DNA from: Bacteroidales bacterium
Lineage (GTDB): Bacteria; Bacteroidota; Bacteroidia; Bacteroidales; UBA932
Direction of reading: 5' to 3'
Length of the DNA stretch: 60,080 nucleotides
Assembly: GCA_017477465.1 (NCBI GenBank)
Contig: JAFUVU010000036.1
Coordinates: forward strand, 1-60,080
The notes under the pieces are model-generated. The model was not told the origin of the DNA. It worked only from the letters and a program-made list of their open reading frames with translations, and did no database searches. Below, one piece after another: positions 59,915-60,080 of this stretch (position 1 is its first letter; every line of letters begins with the position of its first letter). The position numbers were made by a program, and so were the translations under genes.

Positions 59915-60080
59915 CTCAGGTGCGAAAACCGCTAAATCTGCACCTCGCAGGTGGTTGAAAGTGGCTCTCAGGTGCGAAAACCGCTAAATCCGCACTTCGC
60001 AGGTGGTTGAAAGTGGCTCTCAGGTGCGAAAACCGTCAAAACCGCACCTCGCAGGTGGTTGAAAGTGGCTCTCAGGTGCG
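59915..60080 (+). repeat. 52-bp tandem repeat array, class 2
   Basis: Units start at 59915, 59967, 60019 and 60071 (the last cut by the window end), exactly 52 nt apart and nearly identical. Each begins ctcaggtgcgaaaacc and carries the inverted repeat aggtgcg/cgcacct (7 bp, 14-nt loop), then cgcaggtggttgaaagtggct. There are no unique spacers. Confidence 0.9.

Larger units (their letters stand above)
59336..60080. other. intergenic repeat region to the window end
   Basis: No gene seen. It holds an interspersed repeat, a 214-nt nested inverted repeat and a 52-bp tandem array that runs off the window; each is listed separately. Confidence 0.7.

Noticed and set aside
59707-60080. CRISPR array
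   Set aside because: The period is regular, but the whole 52-bp unit is repeated with no unique spacers, and no cas genes are in the window.

Overview
The window reads as a chromosomal segment of a Bacteroidales bacterium (Bacteroidota). Supporting signs are a SusC/SusD pair, LacI- and LuxR-type regulators next to glycoside hydrolases, many short lipoprotein signal peptides, and the Bacteroidota -7 promoter word TAnnTTTG in front of almost every transcription unit. The base composition is more GC-rich than classical Bacteroides, which suggests an Alistipes- or Cryptobacteroides-like gut lineage (inference).

Layout. 0-2.1 kb: a hypothetical gene, a cluster of hairpins that may be a structured RNA, tRNA-Arg(TCT) and a secreted protein. 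2.2-8.3 kb: an SLBB polysaccharide-export protein, a Wzz-like chain-length protein and a GH92 alpha-mannosidase, tightly coupled. 8.3-12.7 kb: GH130 with a LacI regulator, a patatin-like hydrolase and an arylsulfotransferase-like lipoprotein. 12.7-23.1 kb: a polysaccharide utilization locus (SusC, SusD, GH18, two LamG-type surface lipoproteins). Its architecture resembles the high-mannose N-glycan loci of Bacteroides, and GH92 and GH130 nearby fit release, trimming and phosphorolysis of N-glycan mannose. 23.2-31.6 kb: DUF1573, GH29 fucosidase, GH2 and GH3 enzymes. 31.7-37 kb: accessory and partly degraded DNA (orphan XRE regulator, a duplicated small basic gene, a PNPOx-like lipoprotein, an aldo/keto reductase, a GNAT toxin-antitoxin pair, a broken tocopherol-cyclase-like gene). 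37-42 kb: RNase R, GH2 and a membrane protein. 42.2-48.7 kb: an operon with a cholesterol-dependent-cytolysin-like (CDCL) protein, divergent from a membrane-anchored TPR/LuxR regulator. 48.7-52 kb: RecO, RdgB, an S41 protease and DUF4491. 52-56.4 kb: a nuclease-bearing surface lipoprotein split by one in-frame UGA. 56.4-59.3 kb: TonB-domain protein, metallophosphoesterase, rhodanese/metallo-hydrolase lipoprotein. 59.3-60.1 kb: repeat-only DNA.

Most unusual points: (1) the SusC transporter carries a C-terminal OmpA-type peptidoglycan-binding domain, and its reading frame is broken at a run of eight G; (2) a CDCL pore-former operon with a dedicated-looking divergent regulator; (3) a 52-bp tandem repeat family with an internal hairpin at two sites; (4) a 214-nt nested inverted-repeat element; (5) a gtcattctgagcgaagcgaa-type interspersed repeat that has entered coding sequences; (6) several genes whose -7 box lies only 6-7 nt from the ATG, suggesting leaderless mRNAs.
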